Shown: positions 25,301-37,029 of the stretch, piece after piece | Layout of the letters: every line of letters starts with the position of its first letter | Numbering within the stretch: the first letter of the stretch is position 1 | NCBI GenBank assembly: GCA_018806985.1 | Contig: JADANN010000349.1 | Span: 420,501-484,500 of the forward strand | Direction of reading: 5' to 3' | Length of the DNA stretch: 64,000 nt | From: Angiostrongylus vasorum | Lineage: Eukaryota; Nematoda; Chromadorea; Rhabditida; Metastrongylidae | Notes under the pieces: generated by a model | What the model was told of the DNA's origin: nothing | Seen by the model: the letters and a program-made list of their open reading frames with translations, nothing else | The model's database searches: none | Translations under genes and position numbers: made by a program

Positions 25301-28300
25301 CAAATTGGTCTAATAAATAAGTGCTTACAGGTTTATTATATTGTAATAGCTCGCCGCTAGTTTGGAACAATGCAAAACTTCTCTCTTGAAACTATTTGAT
25401 TTGTTCAGGTCACTAATGAGTATATTGCTGGTACAAGAGTAAGAGTTTATACGCCATGTGACAAACGGGGACGATCGGCTTTAGTTTTTATTCACGGCGG
25501 CGGCTGGGCAACTATGAGAGCGGGTATAGTTTTTTTCTACTGAAACATCGGAACTAGTAGATGCGAAAGTAATACAGTTGAAGGTGTTCAACTATTTTAA
25601 TCTCTAAAAGGCCGACTTTCTATGAACCTCGGCATAACTAATGGTACATATATATTCTTACGAACTGTCCTCGTTGAGCTGACGCGAGTGCGGCATCAGT
25701 TGTTGCCGGTTTTATTGTTGCTGTCGTTCGATGACTGACATTTCGGCGAATTCGCCTTGTTTAGAGTGTGGACGTGTTTTATGCAACGCTATCCATGTAA
25801 TTCGGTGAACTATCTATAGTGTTATCAAAGCCCTATTATGTAAGTGAATATCATATTGTTCAAAAACTACTCACCATTTTGTAAGGTGCGGGACCACCCA
25901 TGTGTTGTCCACGTTAGATGATGAGTTAAACCCATCCAGATCGAAAGGTAATCTGAGGAAATGCGCTAGATCGCGTATGAAAATGATGCATTCATCTTTT
26001 TGGCTCATTTTTGAGCTTTTGAAATTTATCCCAATCGCTTAGAGAGTCTTGATGCTTCCGATTCCTGCGGCATAATCGTGACATTAATTACCGTTGTGCT
26101 ATTATGCTATGCGTTTTTTTTCTATTTCAGTTTTCTAAGTGGTAGCCGTGACAATGCGCTAGCATTCTGATACATCTTTTGATGAAACTTTTCGTTAACA
26201 GACTTAAAAGGCCCTATACTGCTGCCCGCCTTCTGTATAGCACTTTCTTTGAGTCGTTCCCGATGATTATCTAAAACCTTCAGAATATTTAAGATGTAGT
26301 CTCAATAACGGCACAACTACGCACTACTGCAATTTCGTCATCGAATCACCATCTTTTCGTAAAGTGTTCTACTTTGTAAACAGCTGCAACTAGGTAATAG
26401 CCATTCTTTTTACTTCCAGGAAATGACTCGTCCTCAGAATCACAACATAATTATCATTAAACCCTCGCGCAGGAATCAAAAATGTGGAGGCGCAAGACTC
26501 TTGAGGCGTTTTGGATTAATTTTAAAAAGCCTGAAGATGAACTGGAAAGACGAATGCTTCAATATCACATGTGACTTGGCGCCTTTTCTCAGATTGATTT
26601 TTTGATCCTAGTTCATCTCACTCGTCATCCTATGTGAACAACAACACACGGTTGGTCCCATAAACAAAACAGGGACAATAACTCAAAAGACCGACTTTCT
26701 ATAAACTTCGGCATAGATAGTTGATATATTTATTTATATGATCCTATAAACTGATCTTCTTAAGCTGGCGCGAGGTCGTATAGGTCTTCGTTGTCGTTGT
26801 TGTCGTTGCTGATTGATGTTGCTGGTCGATGGCTGACGTTTCGGCGATTTCGGCTTCCTCAGAGCCGTGGTGTTACGAGTGGGAGTCCCAACCTCGCACC
26901 AGCTTAAGAAGACCAGTTTATAAGATCATATAAATAAAAAAACGAAATAAATTTCTAAATAAGATGGCGTTCACTTGTGTACTAGATCTTCATTAGTAAT
27001 TCCTACGACCCACTTTCTATTAGCCTCTCCATTGATCAGATAGTTCTCGATATTCTTGTTGAGCAAACACGCAGATGTTACTTTATCCATTATTCCAGTA
27101 AAGCTGACGTTTCGACAATACTTCCTTCTTCAGAGTATCGGAGGGTATATTGGTGAGCAATGTATGATGCCAAGCGCTTCACTAACACAAAAGAAAAGTG
27201 AAAATCTGCATGCTAATAACACACTGTACTATGACCATATGCGACTCTAATCATTTGTTCTTCCTCAGTGGAAGGCTCATAAGAAACGGTGGGATTTTCG
27301 AGAAACTGTTGAACATGTGACTGGCACTTAGATTTTCATCTTTCTGTATTTCTTATTAAAGCGTTTGACGTAGTAAATTGCATATCAACATAGCCTTCCA
27401 GGCTCTGAAGAAGGCGGTACTTGCGAAACATGAGCTTTAACGAAATAAGGAATAAAGTAACACGTCGTGTTTTTTCAACAAGAATATCGAGAGCTATGAG
27501 AGCTATGTTCGCTAGTACTAAATGTAGTTTGCCGAATTGCAGGGATATCGTTTCGTGGAGCACGTCCAGGGTCTGTAGAAGACAAAATCGCCGAAAAGTC
27601 GAGCACCGAATGACGACAACAACAACTGATAGCAAGCTCGCTTCAGCTCAACAAGAGCGGTTCGTAAGGATATATATACATGTATTTTAAGCCTACTATG
27701 ACGATTTAATGGGCAGTTTTGTGAAAGGCCTTGGAGTGACTGTATTCTCGATCGATTATCGACTAGCTCCAGAATATCCTTTTCCGTGTCCAGTTGATGA
27801 CTGCGAAGCTGTCGTGAGCGATTTGTACTACAGCAGGCTTGTTCTACATAAATTTCAATATGTATATTAGTCTGTGGAATAGCGTTAATATTGTAATAAT
27901 ATTTTACAAGAGAGCTTAGTTAAAAGCCGAAGGAAGTAATTGTTCAACCGAATTTCTCAGAACATAGACCTATTTTGCTCTTCTGAATAAAACGAATGAA
28001 TTGTTGTCTGACAAAATGATGAAAGCGATGCGATTTGTCACTGAAAATGAGTTTTCGACAAATGATCTTGTTTCTCATTCAGTTGGGCGAGATTCGATAT
28101 AGACCGTGATCAAATCTGCATTGCTGGTGATAGCGCTGGTGGAAACCTTGCTGCTGTTGTTGTGCAACGACTGTCAAGAAGAGATGAGCACTTTATTAAG
28201 GTGGAATCATTAAATACTGTCAGTAAAATTCCAACGTCGTCAACTGTAGTTGGTAGTGCTGTGCTCAATAACAATGAACGTCGTCCGTTGCGAGTGCGTC

Positions 28301-29247
28301 CGACGTTACTCAAGTGGTAGAATGCAATCTACTCAACAATCCACTACTATCTATTGATGGTCATTCTGTAATTATTCTAATCTTGCCGAGAATCGTTGTA
28401 TACCAGGTCGAAATTACTTTTCGATAAAGGACGAAAATTTTAGTGTCAAGTGCTCATTTATCCTGTAATTCACGTATTCGGATTTCAACTCCCTTCATAC
28501 CTGGCCTATTATGAAAAATACAATGGTACATCGTTACTGAATCCTCGTGCTATGGCTCGATGGATTCTTCTCTATCTGGGATTGCCAGCGAATAGACGGA
28601 ACGTCGAAAGACTAATTGCAAATCAGCACATTTCCGAGTAAATGTTTCTGCAGAACCTTTATGTTTTTATTCTGTTTAAAGAAATTTTAAACTAACACGT
28701 TAAGGAAACTGAAATCCTCAAAAGAAATTCTTACGATGGTTGGTCACACTGTAGAACATCCGAAAAAATCTCTGAAAACAAACACCAACAAGGGTAACCA
28801 GGTCGGCGAGATCGTTTTACACCAGTTTTCACGTTGACGAAAAAGACATTGAAAATGCTTTCAATGACTTCATACAGGAAGAGGATATTCTATTCGAAAC
28901 ATTTTCAACAAAAGGAATTAATCCGGATGTTTCGCCATTACTTGGTGTACGAAGAGATCTTCCACCCGCTATGGTGTTAACAGCTGAATACGATCTATTA
29001 AGGTACTGCATAACTATTGCACTAACATTTTTTGTTTTTCCTATGCTTATTAAAGAAGTGTATGTTGATGTTTTGTATTTTCAGAGACGAGGGAATTCAG
29101 TATGTTAGAAAATTACAGGAAGAAGGTGTTCCATGTGAATGGAGACACTATAAATCAGCATTTCACGGAATATGTAATATGCCGTATAGTTTAGTAAGAA
29201 GTGATATGTCTAGAGATATTTGTTACTATTTGAAGAATTTTATTTAG
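22335..29247 (+). CDS. Arylacetamide deacetylase-like serine hydrolase (HSL family, membrane anchored)
   Basis: Hydrolase of the AADAC/hormone-sensitive-lipase branch of the alpha/beta-hydrolase fold; relatives are ER type II membrane esterases acting on lipid esters or arylamides. Exons 22335-22484, 22600-22707, 25409-25523, 27692-27824, 28083-28200, 28444-28637, 28826-29002 and 29085-29247 close in frame at every junction to give 385 residues (human AADAC is about 399). Visible: N-terminal hydrophobic anchor (about 3-25), oxyanion motif HGGG at 115-118, YRLAPEYPFP, nucleophile elbow GDSAGGN with Ser186, EYDLLRDEG with Asp329, and FHG with His359, so the full triad is intact. Introns 2 and 3 (2.7 and 2.2 kb) are filled with Penelope-like fragments, while the others are short. 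The substrate cannot be deduced. Confidence 0.93.
23279..24408 (-). mobile_element. Penelope-like element 3' part with GIY-YIG endonuclease, hydrolase intron 2
   Basis: The minus strand reads from the post-RT linker (RNIFRTATSACTTRELKEES, 24370 downward) through a zinc-binding-type CPYGKGGDCMSSGAIYLIT region and the GIY-YIG core CRDEYIGETGRPLCIH to the 3' tail with a hammerhead-like core at 23408-23435. It is 5'-truncated (no RT) and has frameshifts. It starts at the family end GGATCGACTTTCTATTAAC. Confidence 0.85.
23408..23435 (-). ncRNA. Hammerhead-ribozyme-like core in Penelope tail
   Basis: The minus strand reads CTGAAGA, one unpaired A, stem II GGC(GATACT)GCC, GAAAC, then GTC. All invariant hammerhead core positions are present; stem III could only form by dimerisation (ACGT). 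Confidence 0.6.
24409..24805 (+). mobile_element. Penelope-like 3' tail, head-to-head with the previous copy
   Basis: Same 3' sequence as the minus copy but in + orientation (GATGTGGGATGGTGCAGTCATCAACC ... TGCTGAACAAGAAGACGACGC). With 23279-23690 it forms an inverted repeat of about 380 nt per arm inside the hydrolase intron. Confidence 0.8.
24680..24707 (+). ncRNA. Hammerhead-ribozyme-like core
   Basis: CTGAAGA, one extra G, stem II GGC(GATACT)GCC, GAAAC, GTC. The flanks GGCT and AGTT can pair as a short stem I. Confidence 0.6.
25608..26045 (-). mobile_element. Penelope-like 3' tail, second subfamily, hydrolase intron 3
   Basis: Matches the minus-strand tail of the element at 48,734-51,000 (GACTTTCTATGAACCTCGGC, TGACATTTCGGCGAATTCGCC, GCATTCATCTTTTTGGCTCATTTTTG). 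Degraded hammerhead region near 25736-25775. Confidence 0.7.
26450..26645 (+). mobile_element. Penelope-like endonuclease C-terminal remnant
   Basis: The + strand encodes LKSLKMNWKDECFNITCDLAPFLRLIF, matching FKNPKMNPKDECLTITGDLAPYFKMIF of the element at 49,023-49,481. Short and frameshifted. Confidence 0.7.
26685..26940 (-). mobile_element. Penelope-like tail with local inverted repeat
   Basis: Second-subfamily tail. 26735-26785 (TTATATGATCCTATAAACTG... GCGCGAGG) is the reverse complement of 26893-26935, giving a hairpin of about 45 bp per arm. A hammerhead-like core lies at 26835-26862 (CTGAGGA ... GAAACGTC). Confidence 0.7.
27005..27680. mobile_element. Penelope-like tails in both orientations up to the exon 4 acceptor
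   Basis: 27005-27235 is a minus-strand tail and 27236-27680 holds two + strand tails in a row. The + tail has CTGAAGA at 27405 and a mutated GAAACATG. The last one abuts the splice acceptor of hydrolase exon 4 (27692). Confidence 0.65.
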
Positions 29248-29734
29248 CAAATGAGAGTGTTAAGTAGGTAAAGAAGAAGGTACCTCGAGTATGATTTTTG
29301 ACAGGTATTACCGCATGTATGTGAATATCGGAAGCACCTTCGTGCTGTGTGAAGTATGAAGGTCAGCAATTTGTGAACCACTTGCTCAAGTTTTAGAGTA
29401 TAGGATTAGATTTTCCATTAATTACTTAATTATTTAACATAATTCTATTTTACGATGTATGAACGACTTGCGAATGTACATGCCAACTCTTTTATTCTAT
29501 CCGTGTCCCAATGACGATCGCTTTCGTTTTTCTTCCTTTGTTACACGGTCACGACAAATTTTACATTGAACATGTTGTGGTGAAGTTATTCTGTGCTACA
29601 GAATGGCACTAAAATTTGGTTACAAATTAGATCTGGGATTTGTCTAACAAAATTGAACTCATTGAATCAGTTTTTACTAACAGTGGAAAATTCTAAAAAG
29701 GTTTAAAGTTCTAAATATTAGCCTTTTATTTACT

Positions 29735-30935
29735 GCATATTACCATTCCTCACGGCAGGGCGTCGCTTGTATCATCTTGTCGTCCCGTTGATCGTCGAGT
29801 GACTCGAGCGGGCGCCACTAAATCTTCCCTTTTTTCCGTGTCGCGTGCAAGAATAGCCCAATGGGTTCTGCTCGATCCAGGGACTCGTTGAGCATCATAT
29901 CTTTCTTCTAGGCTTTTCGTGAAGAACTCTGAACATCGAGTCGGTGGTCTTTCTGCAGTGCGTTTGACATCCCGAGGAATCCAGTCACTAACGGTTCTTG
30001 TCCATCGGTTGTCCTTCATACGCATTACGTATCAAGTCTACTTTTATCTTCGACAGTTTAGTGTATTGAGCAGCATCTTTGATGTTGGATAGCTGACAAA
30101 GGACGGAGCTTCGGTTCCCTTCCCTTACTTTTTATGACATCGAATACTCCTAGCATCGTCCTTTCAACTGCGCGTTCAAAAAACGCTGAATAATCTTTCA
30201 TATTGCTTACGACGCAACCAGATTTCTGACGCATGCGTTAAGGCAGGAAGTACTGGTGGGTCGAAAAGGCGGGTACGGAATCGGATGTTCTTTGTTCTCT
30301 TCAGTACATCCTCGATGCTCTTGAAAGCCCCTCAAGCTGATCGTTTCCTTCTGCTCAACTCTGGACCTAAGTCGTTCATCATATTGATTTCCCAACCTAG
30401 ATAGACATAACTGGAGCATTCGGAGATATTCGTTCCGTTGAGCGTGATTGAGGCATAGGGAGAACAATCCGTTCCTCATGTACATCGTTTTTGTGAGATT
30501 TAGTCGAAGATCAACCTTTCCATGGGTTTTGTCAAAGTCGGCCAGCGTTCGTTCCGCTTGGCCAATGTTTGGTGTTATAAGGACGATGTCAACAGCAAAG
30601 CGAAGATGGTGTAATTGCTGACAATCGATTTTCGCTCTCATATTATCCCATTCCAATGTTAGCATAACGTTCTGGAGGGTGGCGGTAAATAATTTTGGCG
30701 AGGTGGTATCGCCTTGCCTAACCCCTCTTCTGACGTCGACGTAAATATCGTTGTAGAATGGTGATATCTTGTGAACTTTTTGTACAACTCATGAAGATTC
30801 TCTACATACTGAATAGCGACTGACTGTCCACGGATTCCATGACTGCTTCTATCTCAAATGAGACTAAAGCTTTCCTAAGTCGATGAGAGCGAGGGAGAGA
30901 GAGAGGTCTCTTGTACTCTCGTGATGGATGCTTCA
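29735..30935 (-). mobile_element. RTE-type non-LTR retrotransposon, 3' portion
   Basis: The minus strand encodes RTE reverse transcriptase: QQLHHLRFAVDIVLITPNIG (30,560-30,620; the catalytic FADDI reads FAVDI) with RLNLTKTMYMRNGL following, then the C-terminal domain RWTRTVSDWIPRDVKRTAERPPTR (29,960-30,010). Frameshifts separate the pieces. The lost catalytic Asp and the missing 5' half mark it as inactive. Confidence 0.85.
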
Positions 30936-30941
30936 ATGATT

Positions 30942-31300
30942 CAACAGGATATGATGTGAAATTCAACTATTATGATGCTGAGATATTTGCAAAACTTGAG
31001 CCCCAGGCCAGAACGAACCGCGATTGCCCTTTCCAGTGGCTCACGTGTTACACACTGGACCACTTATACTCTTGGTTTTCATTTGTCTTAGCCAGTTATC
31101 TATTTAGCGGTGCCATCAGCAATCACTTTTCAAATGTGTTGATTTGGGGAACACCATCACCTTGCCTAACCCGATTTGTCCAAGTTTTCGATTTGTCCAT
31201 GTTTTCAACTAGGGTCCAAGTTTTGCAAATATCTCAGCATCATAGTGGTTGTATTTCACATCATTCTCTGCTGTGAAAAATAATAATATGCAGTAAACAA
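30942..31300 (+). mobile_element. TIR element, near complete
   Basis: Left end GATGTGAAATTCAACTATTATGATGC... and right end ...GCATCATAGTGGTTGTATTTCACATC are inverted copies of each other. The internal sequence is poorly conserved. It abuts the RTE fragment. Confidence 0.7.
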
Positions 31301-31394
31301 AAAGTTAACATTATGATTTCAACTACACTCTCGGCACAACTGGGTGCTCCCCAGATCAATCCCGTTGACGGGTCATTGATGATAGCACCACTGG

Positions 31395-31545
31395 GTAGAG
31401 AACTAGCTAAGAGAAAGACGAAGCAAGGAACTCAATGGTGAAGTGTGCTACACGTGATCCACCGGAAAGCATAATAGCTGTTCGATCTGGCTTAGGGTAC
31501 AAGTTTTGCAAATATCTCAGCATCACAGTTGTTTCAAATTTCTAT
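31395..31545 (+). mobile_element. TIR element, right half
   Basis: The core (GTGTGCTACACGTGATCCACCGGAAAGC...GTTCGATCTGG) is followed by the right TIR (GTTTTGCAAATATCTCAGCATCACAG). The left TIR is missing. Confidence 0.6.
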
Positions 31546-33466
31546 TTCAATAGCTAAGCCAATACAGCCAATACCTTCATTCGAAAATTTTGGTCACTGT
31601 GACTGACTAGATAATGCAGTAAGTGTACCACCTAAATCATCTTCATCGTAGAGTCGTAAGCGTAAGAATTACCTTTATCGCCAACATTTCTTTTGATTAT
31701 TCGATGGATGCGTTCTGATGTGGTTGATGGAAAAACTCTTATATAGTTTATGGGGTTTCGCAAAGTAGACGTGAAGTTTTTTTGTTGAATTTCAGAAAAT
31801 TATGACATGTATAGCACAATGACGGAAGTGCCGTTCAATAAAGCGTAAGGCACTAATTCTATTCCACATTGGGCCAACCAAGCCACCTTCGATGTCGTGA
31901 AGCTTCGATCGGGCTTGTTTGTGATAATCGCGCTTCCTACAACCCAGAAGAGCTGGCGTGTGCATGAGATATCCATATGGGAACGCCTTAGCACGGATAT
32001 TCTAGGATTAAAGCGAGAATCTGCTCTACTAGATTCGAAGACATTCATGAAGAAGTGGAAAAATTCGTAGCCAGCTGCTGAACCCACAAGCATAATCTGA
32101 GGACTTTCGCAGATTACGAATGCCACGAAACGAATGGGATTTAACTACTTGTGTCCACACAGTACGTGATTTACAGAATAACGGAGTAAAATTCAAGCTC
32201 GATCTGGATGTCATATTCAAAAAAACTGCATGTTTTTTAAAGTAGAATACACATTAGTGTAGAAATAAGCATGTTCACACACTTGTTTATGCACAGGACT
32301 ACATCATGCATGCGGGAGATATGTCATTCATGCCCAGCAGATAGTTTCACGGCACTGCGCATCGATGTCAATACGCATCACGAGAGGCAAAGAAAAAATA
32401 AATGACAAGAATCTATTAACGCACCTGCGTCTCAAAGAAGCATAGGGGTCACTTTTCCTCAGAGTTTAATCTTCCATGCGCCTCATTTGGAAGCACACAA
32501 AATAACTATCCTGCCTAGATCTCCGACTGATTTACGAGATTCCTCATGAAAGTTAACTCTGTGGAAAATGACAAATAAATAGTAGAAATTATATGTTTTA
32601 CCTACTCAAATTGAGTGATAAACGTGAAACGTTGTGCAAAGGATCAAAGAACAAGTATGCCCATGTTAGTCTATCAACACGAATTGTACATTTCTTGCAA
32701 AAAGTATATAAACGTGTCTTGCAATAGGGCTAAGTAGAACTTTGATCCAGGCTAAGGGGCGATTTTGAATGGTTGAAATGTCAAGTAGCCACATTTTCTA
32801 TGCATAGATTTTAAAATGCTTTAAAAAAGGAGGAGAAAAGCTTATTTCATGATCGGCTAATGTCAAGTCTAGAGTTCTTCAATTCCTTCTTGGTCACGAG
32901 TTGCCTTTCTCTCAACAGAAATTGGCCAAGCCGTCTTTCGCCAATATTGCTTCTGTGGCTGCTATTGTTGATGGGAAAATTTCACTGTTATATCATTACA
33001 GCAAGGTTCTTAGCGATCTCTTCAACGGTAAACGCTCAACAAGTAATGTTTCAGTTAGGCGGTGCTTTGGTAATAAAGTGTGACCCATGTCTGACCATCT
33101 ATGTGTGCGTTGAACACCAACAACATTAATATCAATGCAACTGACACACCTGCTTCAACACCTTGTAAATTCCATCTCCACACCAGTAATGCAGATGACG
33201 ACTGCACTGTAGTCTGAAGGATGAAAGCCATTCAACTAGTAGTGAGTGGCGTTTTTTTTTGCGAAACATTGAGGAAGCCCGGAAGAAAAGCCAACTTTCC
33301 GCAAATTATTTCAGTCTTTTATTTCTCATGAATGCGCTTTTGTGATCTAGAGGGTTTATACATTAGTATGATATTTTTTTCTTGCTATACAATTGCTTTC
33401 CATCATTCTTACACAAAAGCATTATGAAGAAAATTAGGACGCCCTTCTTGGTCATATCTAATATTA
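31546..33466. other. Unassigned stretch with two exon-like open segments
   Basis: At 31851-32069 (+) an open frame reads GTNSIPHWANQATFDVVKLR then SGLFVIIALPTTQKSWRVHE and ISIWERLSTDILGLKRESAL; the opposite strand is also open for 108 codons (31800-32126). At 32901-33083 (+) a frame reads MPFSQQKLAKPSFANIASVA then AIVDGKISLLYHYSKVLSDL. No family recognised and no splice partners found. These may be gene remnants or unknown repeats. Confidence 0.3.
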
Positions 33467-33640
33467 ACGCGATTGTCTAACGCAGTGGACAAAGGTGCTC
33501 TGCAACACCCAAGGCTCGTTGACTTGACCCAGCTGAGCGGAAAAAACTATGATTCCTGTCTATCTGAGTTCGAAAAGTTAGTACTAGACTTTTTTTGGAG
33601 GATATGCTTTCGTGGTCTAGAAGCGATCGACATTAACTTT
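33467..33640 (+). mobile_element. SINE-A copy 7, decayed
   Basis: The tRNA-like head (CGCGATTGTCTAACGCAGTGG) and the GGTGCTCTGCAACACCCAAGG stretch are recognisable; the body is degraded after about 100 nt. Confidence 0.5.
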
Positions 33641-33689
33641 ATGTGTCGATAAGACATCAGAAGTATTTATCATGGAATTCCTCCCAACG

Positions 33690-34065
33690 GTTTACCGCCT
33701 CATTGCGGCTATGAGGTGTTCCTGGGTGTCCGACTGCGATGTACAGCGGGGGATTCGTCCCCCGGCAGGGTCCCCCAAGTTGAGAAGGAGTCCGGCGTTT
33801 CCATCAGGAAGCCTAGCTAAGAGTAAACCCTATGCCAGGATCCACCACCGTCCAGGTATCAAAGTCGCATGGTGACAAATCTCCCTCTGATCCACAAGAT
33901 TTGCGACTGCCTATGGTGGTGAAGACCTGGGGCAGACTTTGGTCAGGCTGACCTCGGGATTACAGGGAACCACAATGGCTTAAACAGCACATCACCGGAA
34001 AATGGTGGTTATGCTGGGGCCCTCACCACCAGTGAGGACGGGCCTTCCAAGTATCAAGTGAGTAA
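33690..34065 (+). repeat. GC-rich block, possibly a retroelement 5' end
   Basis: Markedly more GC-rich than its surroundings, with no long frame and with runs such as GGGGGATTCGTCCCCCGGCAGG, which can fold. It resembles the untranslated 5' region of a non-LTR element, but no coding part follows, so this is inference. Confidence 0.3.
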
Positions 34066-34287
34066 CATGGGATTTGTATCTTCAAAATGCACAAAATTAG
34101 TCGAAAGCATAGAAAATTCGTAAACGATTAATGGATTCGAGGCGCTTTATCTCTTCCTGTTATCTCTTTTGAGTTCAAATGAGGTCTAACCACTTTGATT
34201 TTTGAGAAATTTGAGAACGATGTATTACTGAGAGCAGCTCTGATTTTGAAGCAGCGAACTTCCTTCACTTTATAAAAGGACAAGAAA

Positions 34288-34535
34288 AGGATAAAGCTTT
34301 CGGCGTTGATCAATCCCTGAGGGGTGCTCCATTCATTCGTCTTCAATGCACATCTGGCCTTCACAGTGACATGCGGTGTATGGCTCACCGATGTATCGAG
34401 CCAGTGATGTTATCCTCCCTTACAAGTTTGGTGCCAATTCGGATGGATGGAGGGCTTGGCGGGCCTGGAGCGCAAGGATCCATCCCATATGTACTGCGGG
34501 GGCGCTTCAGACCACTGCGATACACGCGCCATTCA
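34288..34535 (-). mobile_element. SINE-A copy 8
   Basis: The minus-strand body runs from GCTTTCGGCGTTGATCAATCCC to the head GGGGCGCTTCAGACCACTGCG..., with the usual CGATGTATCGAGCCAGTG and CTTCACAGTGACATGCGGTG variants. Confidence 0.8.
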
Positions 34536-35022
34536 CTTTGTCTGTTGATATATCCATGTTGCTGTTATAATATTCCTATTCGAAAGATTGCAAGAGATGG
34601 GTTTATTTAAAGATTCTAAACTATTAACTAAGTGGCAGAGATAATTGTTTTTAACCTGGCGAACACTTACGTAGTCTTCCCACCCAGAAATATTTCTTTG
34701 GAACACCTAATACATGGCGATGCGTTTCCTGAATTTAAAAATTTGGATAAATGAGAAACTATCTCCTCACATCCGAAGTGTATCGGGTTTTTCGATGACC
34801 TTTCTTCTAACGTGGCATGATCACGTCATTGTAGTGTAAACGTGTGAATGTCGTCACTTAAAATTTTTTGTTCCCACCAAGAAAAATCGCCCACTGATTA
34901 CAATGCGTTGTTTCATCCTTTGCTAAAAAAAAACCTGAGGAGTGTATTTTCTATTTGCCAAACATATTTAGTTGGATTTTTTTGAACATCAAAGATGTCA
35001 TTTCATTCAGCTACAGCTTGTA

Positions 35023-35312
35023 GTGGCGCACATGTGGCGCAGTGGTCGGAGGCGCCCCGCAACACACACTTGGGATCGATCCCCGCGCCCATGGCCCACC
35101 AAGCCTTCCATTCTTCCGGCGTCGGCAAATTGGTGCAAGTCTTGTCTGGGAGAACAGAAACACTAACCCGATACATCGATAGGCAACCGCGAGTCGTTGT
35201 AAAGGCCAGATAAGTATTCAGTGATCTCCAACGATGCTTAATGAAGTGGAATGCATAGCGCACCCCTCAGGGATTGATCGACGCCGAGAGTTTCACCCTT
35301 TATCCTTTTATG
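35023..35312 (+). mobile_element. SINE-A copy 9
   Basis: Full-length: GGCGCACATGTGGCGCAGTGG head, GGGATCGATCCCC at the B-box position, GGTGCAAGTCTTGTCTGGGAG body, TTTATCC tail. It is the left member of an inverted pair with copy 10. Confidence 0.85.
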
Positions 35313-35404
35313 ACTTAGAGTGACGATAACTGCATTAAATAACTTCAACTGACTAGACCTATCTTTTTTTTGAGGATACATTACATAATATTCTTTGTGA
35401 GCAA

Positions 35405-35697
35405 AAGGCTCTCTAAAGATAAAGCTCTCGGCGTTGATCAATCCCTGAGGAATGCGCCACGCATTCCACTTCATTGAGTATCGTTGCTGGTGATTGAATG
35501 CATATCTGGCCTTTAAAATAACTCGCGGTGGCCTGCCGATGTATCGAGCCAGTGCTGCTATCCTCCCAGATAAGTCTGGCACCAATTTGCCGACCCCGGA
35601 GGGATGGAAGGCTTGGTGGGCCATGAGCGCTTAGATCGATTATGTGTGTGTCGCAGTGGCACCTCCAACACTTGCACCACACGGGCCCTAGTTTGGG
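35405..35697 (-). mobile_element. SINE-A copy 10, inverted relative to copy 9
   Basis: Full-length minus copy starting near GATAAAGCTCTCGGCGTTGATC and ending at the head ...CACTTGCACCACACGGGCCC. It lies about 92 nt from copy 9 in opposite orientation. Confidence 0.85.
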
Positions 35698-35864
35698 AGT
35701 AAACACTATTATTTGGTTTAGACCGGACTAGCATTTTTTCTTCATTAGCTGATGTAACACTTGTTCTTCAGTTGACAGGCTGTTTGAAAGGAACAAAACA
35801 GGTTTCACTGAAGATAAATAAATACCGTGAGAAAGTTTCTGGCATTAGATGGGGGGATAAGACA

Positions 35865-36135
35865 TTGTAATTTCGGCTGCAGTTCCAGCTTAACTCAGTA
35901 CCACGCTGATTTAAGCTCCCTTGATGATTCGCGTTGAAAGGGTGACCGCTGATAACACCGCTAGAGTGAAAAAATTGGTCGCGGGAAAGGGAAAGCAGGG
36001 GGACTCTGTTCGTGCGGTGGATGACGCGTGAGCCCTCGGAAAGGGCAAACGCGGGTTCGAAGAAGCTGAGCTGAAGCTCCTAGTTTGGCTTAAAGCTCAT
36101 CATCCTTGTAGTTATATTTCTGGCATTGTCGTGGC
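35865..36135 (+). mobile_element. TIR/tRNA-like element, partial
   Basis: The core GTGCGGTGGATGACGCGTGAGCCC...GCGGGTTCGAAG matches the tRNA-like core of the family (B box GGTTCGAAG). The right TIR is decayed (GCTCATCATCCTTGTAGTTATATTTC). The outer left TIR is not seen. Confidence 0.6.
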
Positions 36136-37029
36136 TGGGTATGATGTTGTGAGCGTCAAACTGCCATATAAAGCAGATTCCTGCACTCGCTTACGCAATG
36201 AGATTAGTATTTGTATAAAAAGAGTCAAATAGTGAAGCAATTTTTCGGATCACCGTACTACCAGTGGTTTCTGTCTAGAAATCCGGTGGTGATCCAAATC
36301 AATACCGCCCAACATGGTTGCCTTGACTTCTAGGAAAGTAAGAAACATCTCAACCAACAAGCTACCAATTTCAAAGTCTTGCGCAATGACGGCAATTGCG
36401 TTAAGCATTAGGCCATGAGTGAGTCGTCCATACACAATCAAATCCCGTTTCTTTCCGTTTTTTTCTCTGCACATACAATACTCAATTAGTCCAGTCAAAC
36501 ACTTTTGTCCACGCCCTTTCTGAAACCGCGAATCACATATGAGGGGAAGATTGACATCGTTCTATTAAACATGGGACCATTTAGGTAGCAAGGGGATTAC
36601 ACGCCCATCTGTTAGCCATAACGTCGACTCATAAGAGATTCTAGTACCATCTCGCATGAAAATTTCACTTCCTCATACAGGGCGTAAGAAGAAGCGTTGT
36701 ATCATCAACTGCTACTCACCAACTTGTGTAGCGGATGAAACCGTATTATTACACAGGTTGTGATCAGATTGAGGAAGTGACTAATAATTGAAAGACCGTG
36801 TAACTTTTTAAATTTCGAGAGCAGTTTTGAAAAGGCAAGAGAAAATAGATAAACCGGAGAACGTACTAGAATAGCGACGTGATGTAAGGATGGAAAGTTT
36901 TCCATTAAATTCCTCTCCACAGAATGGATCTGGGGAACTCATTTTTTCAAAATTGTAACTGTGCATATGAACTGATTTATTAACTATAAAAAACTTTGGA
37001 ATATTCTAAAAATTGACAAAAAAGCATTA
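36136..37029. other. Unassigned stretch with a minus-strand open segment
   Basis: 36250-36498 (minus) reads MTGLIEYCMCREKNGKKRDL then IVYGRLTHGLMLNAIAVIAQ and DFEIGSLLVEMFLTFLEVKA. Composition is protein-like but I recognise no family; a decayed transposon protein or a gene remnant are both possible. Nothing else supportable here. Confidence 0.3.
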
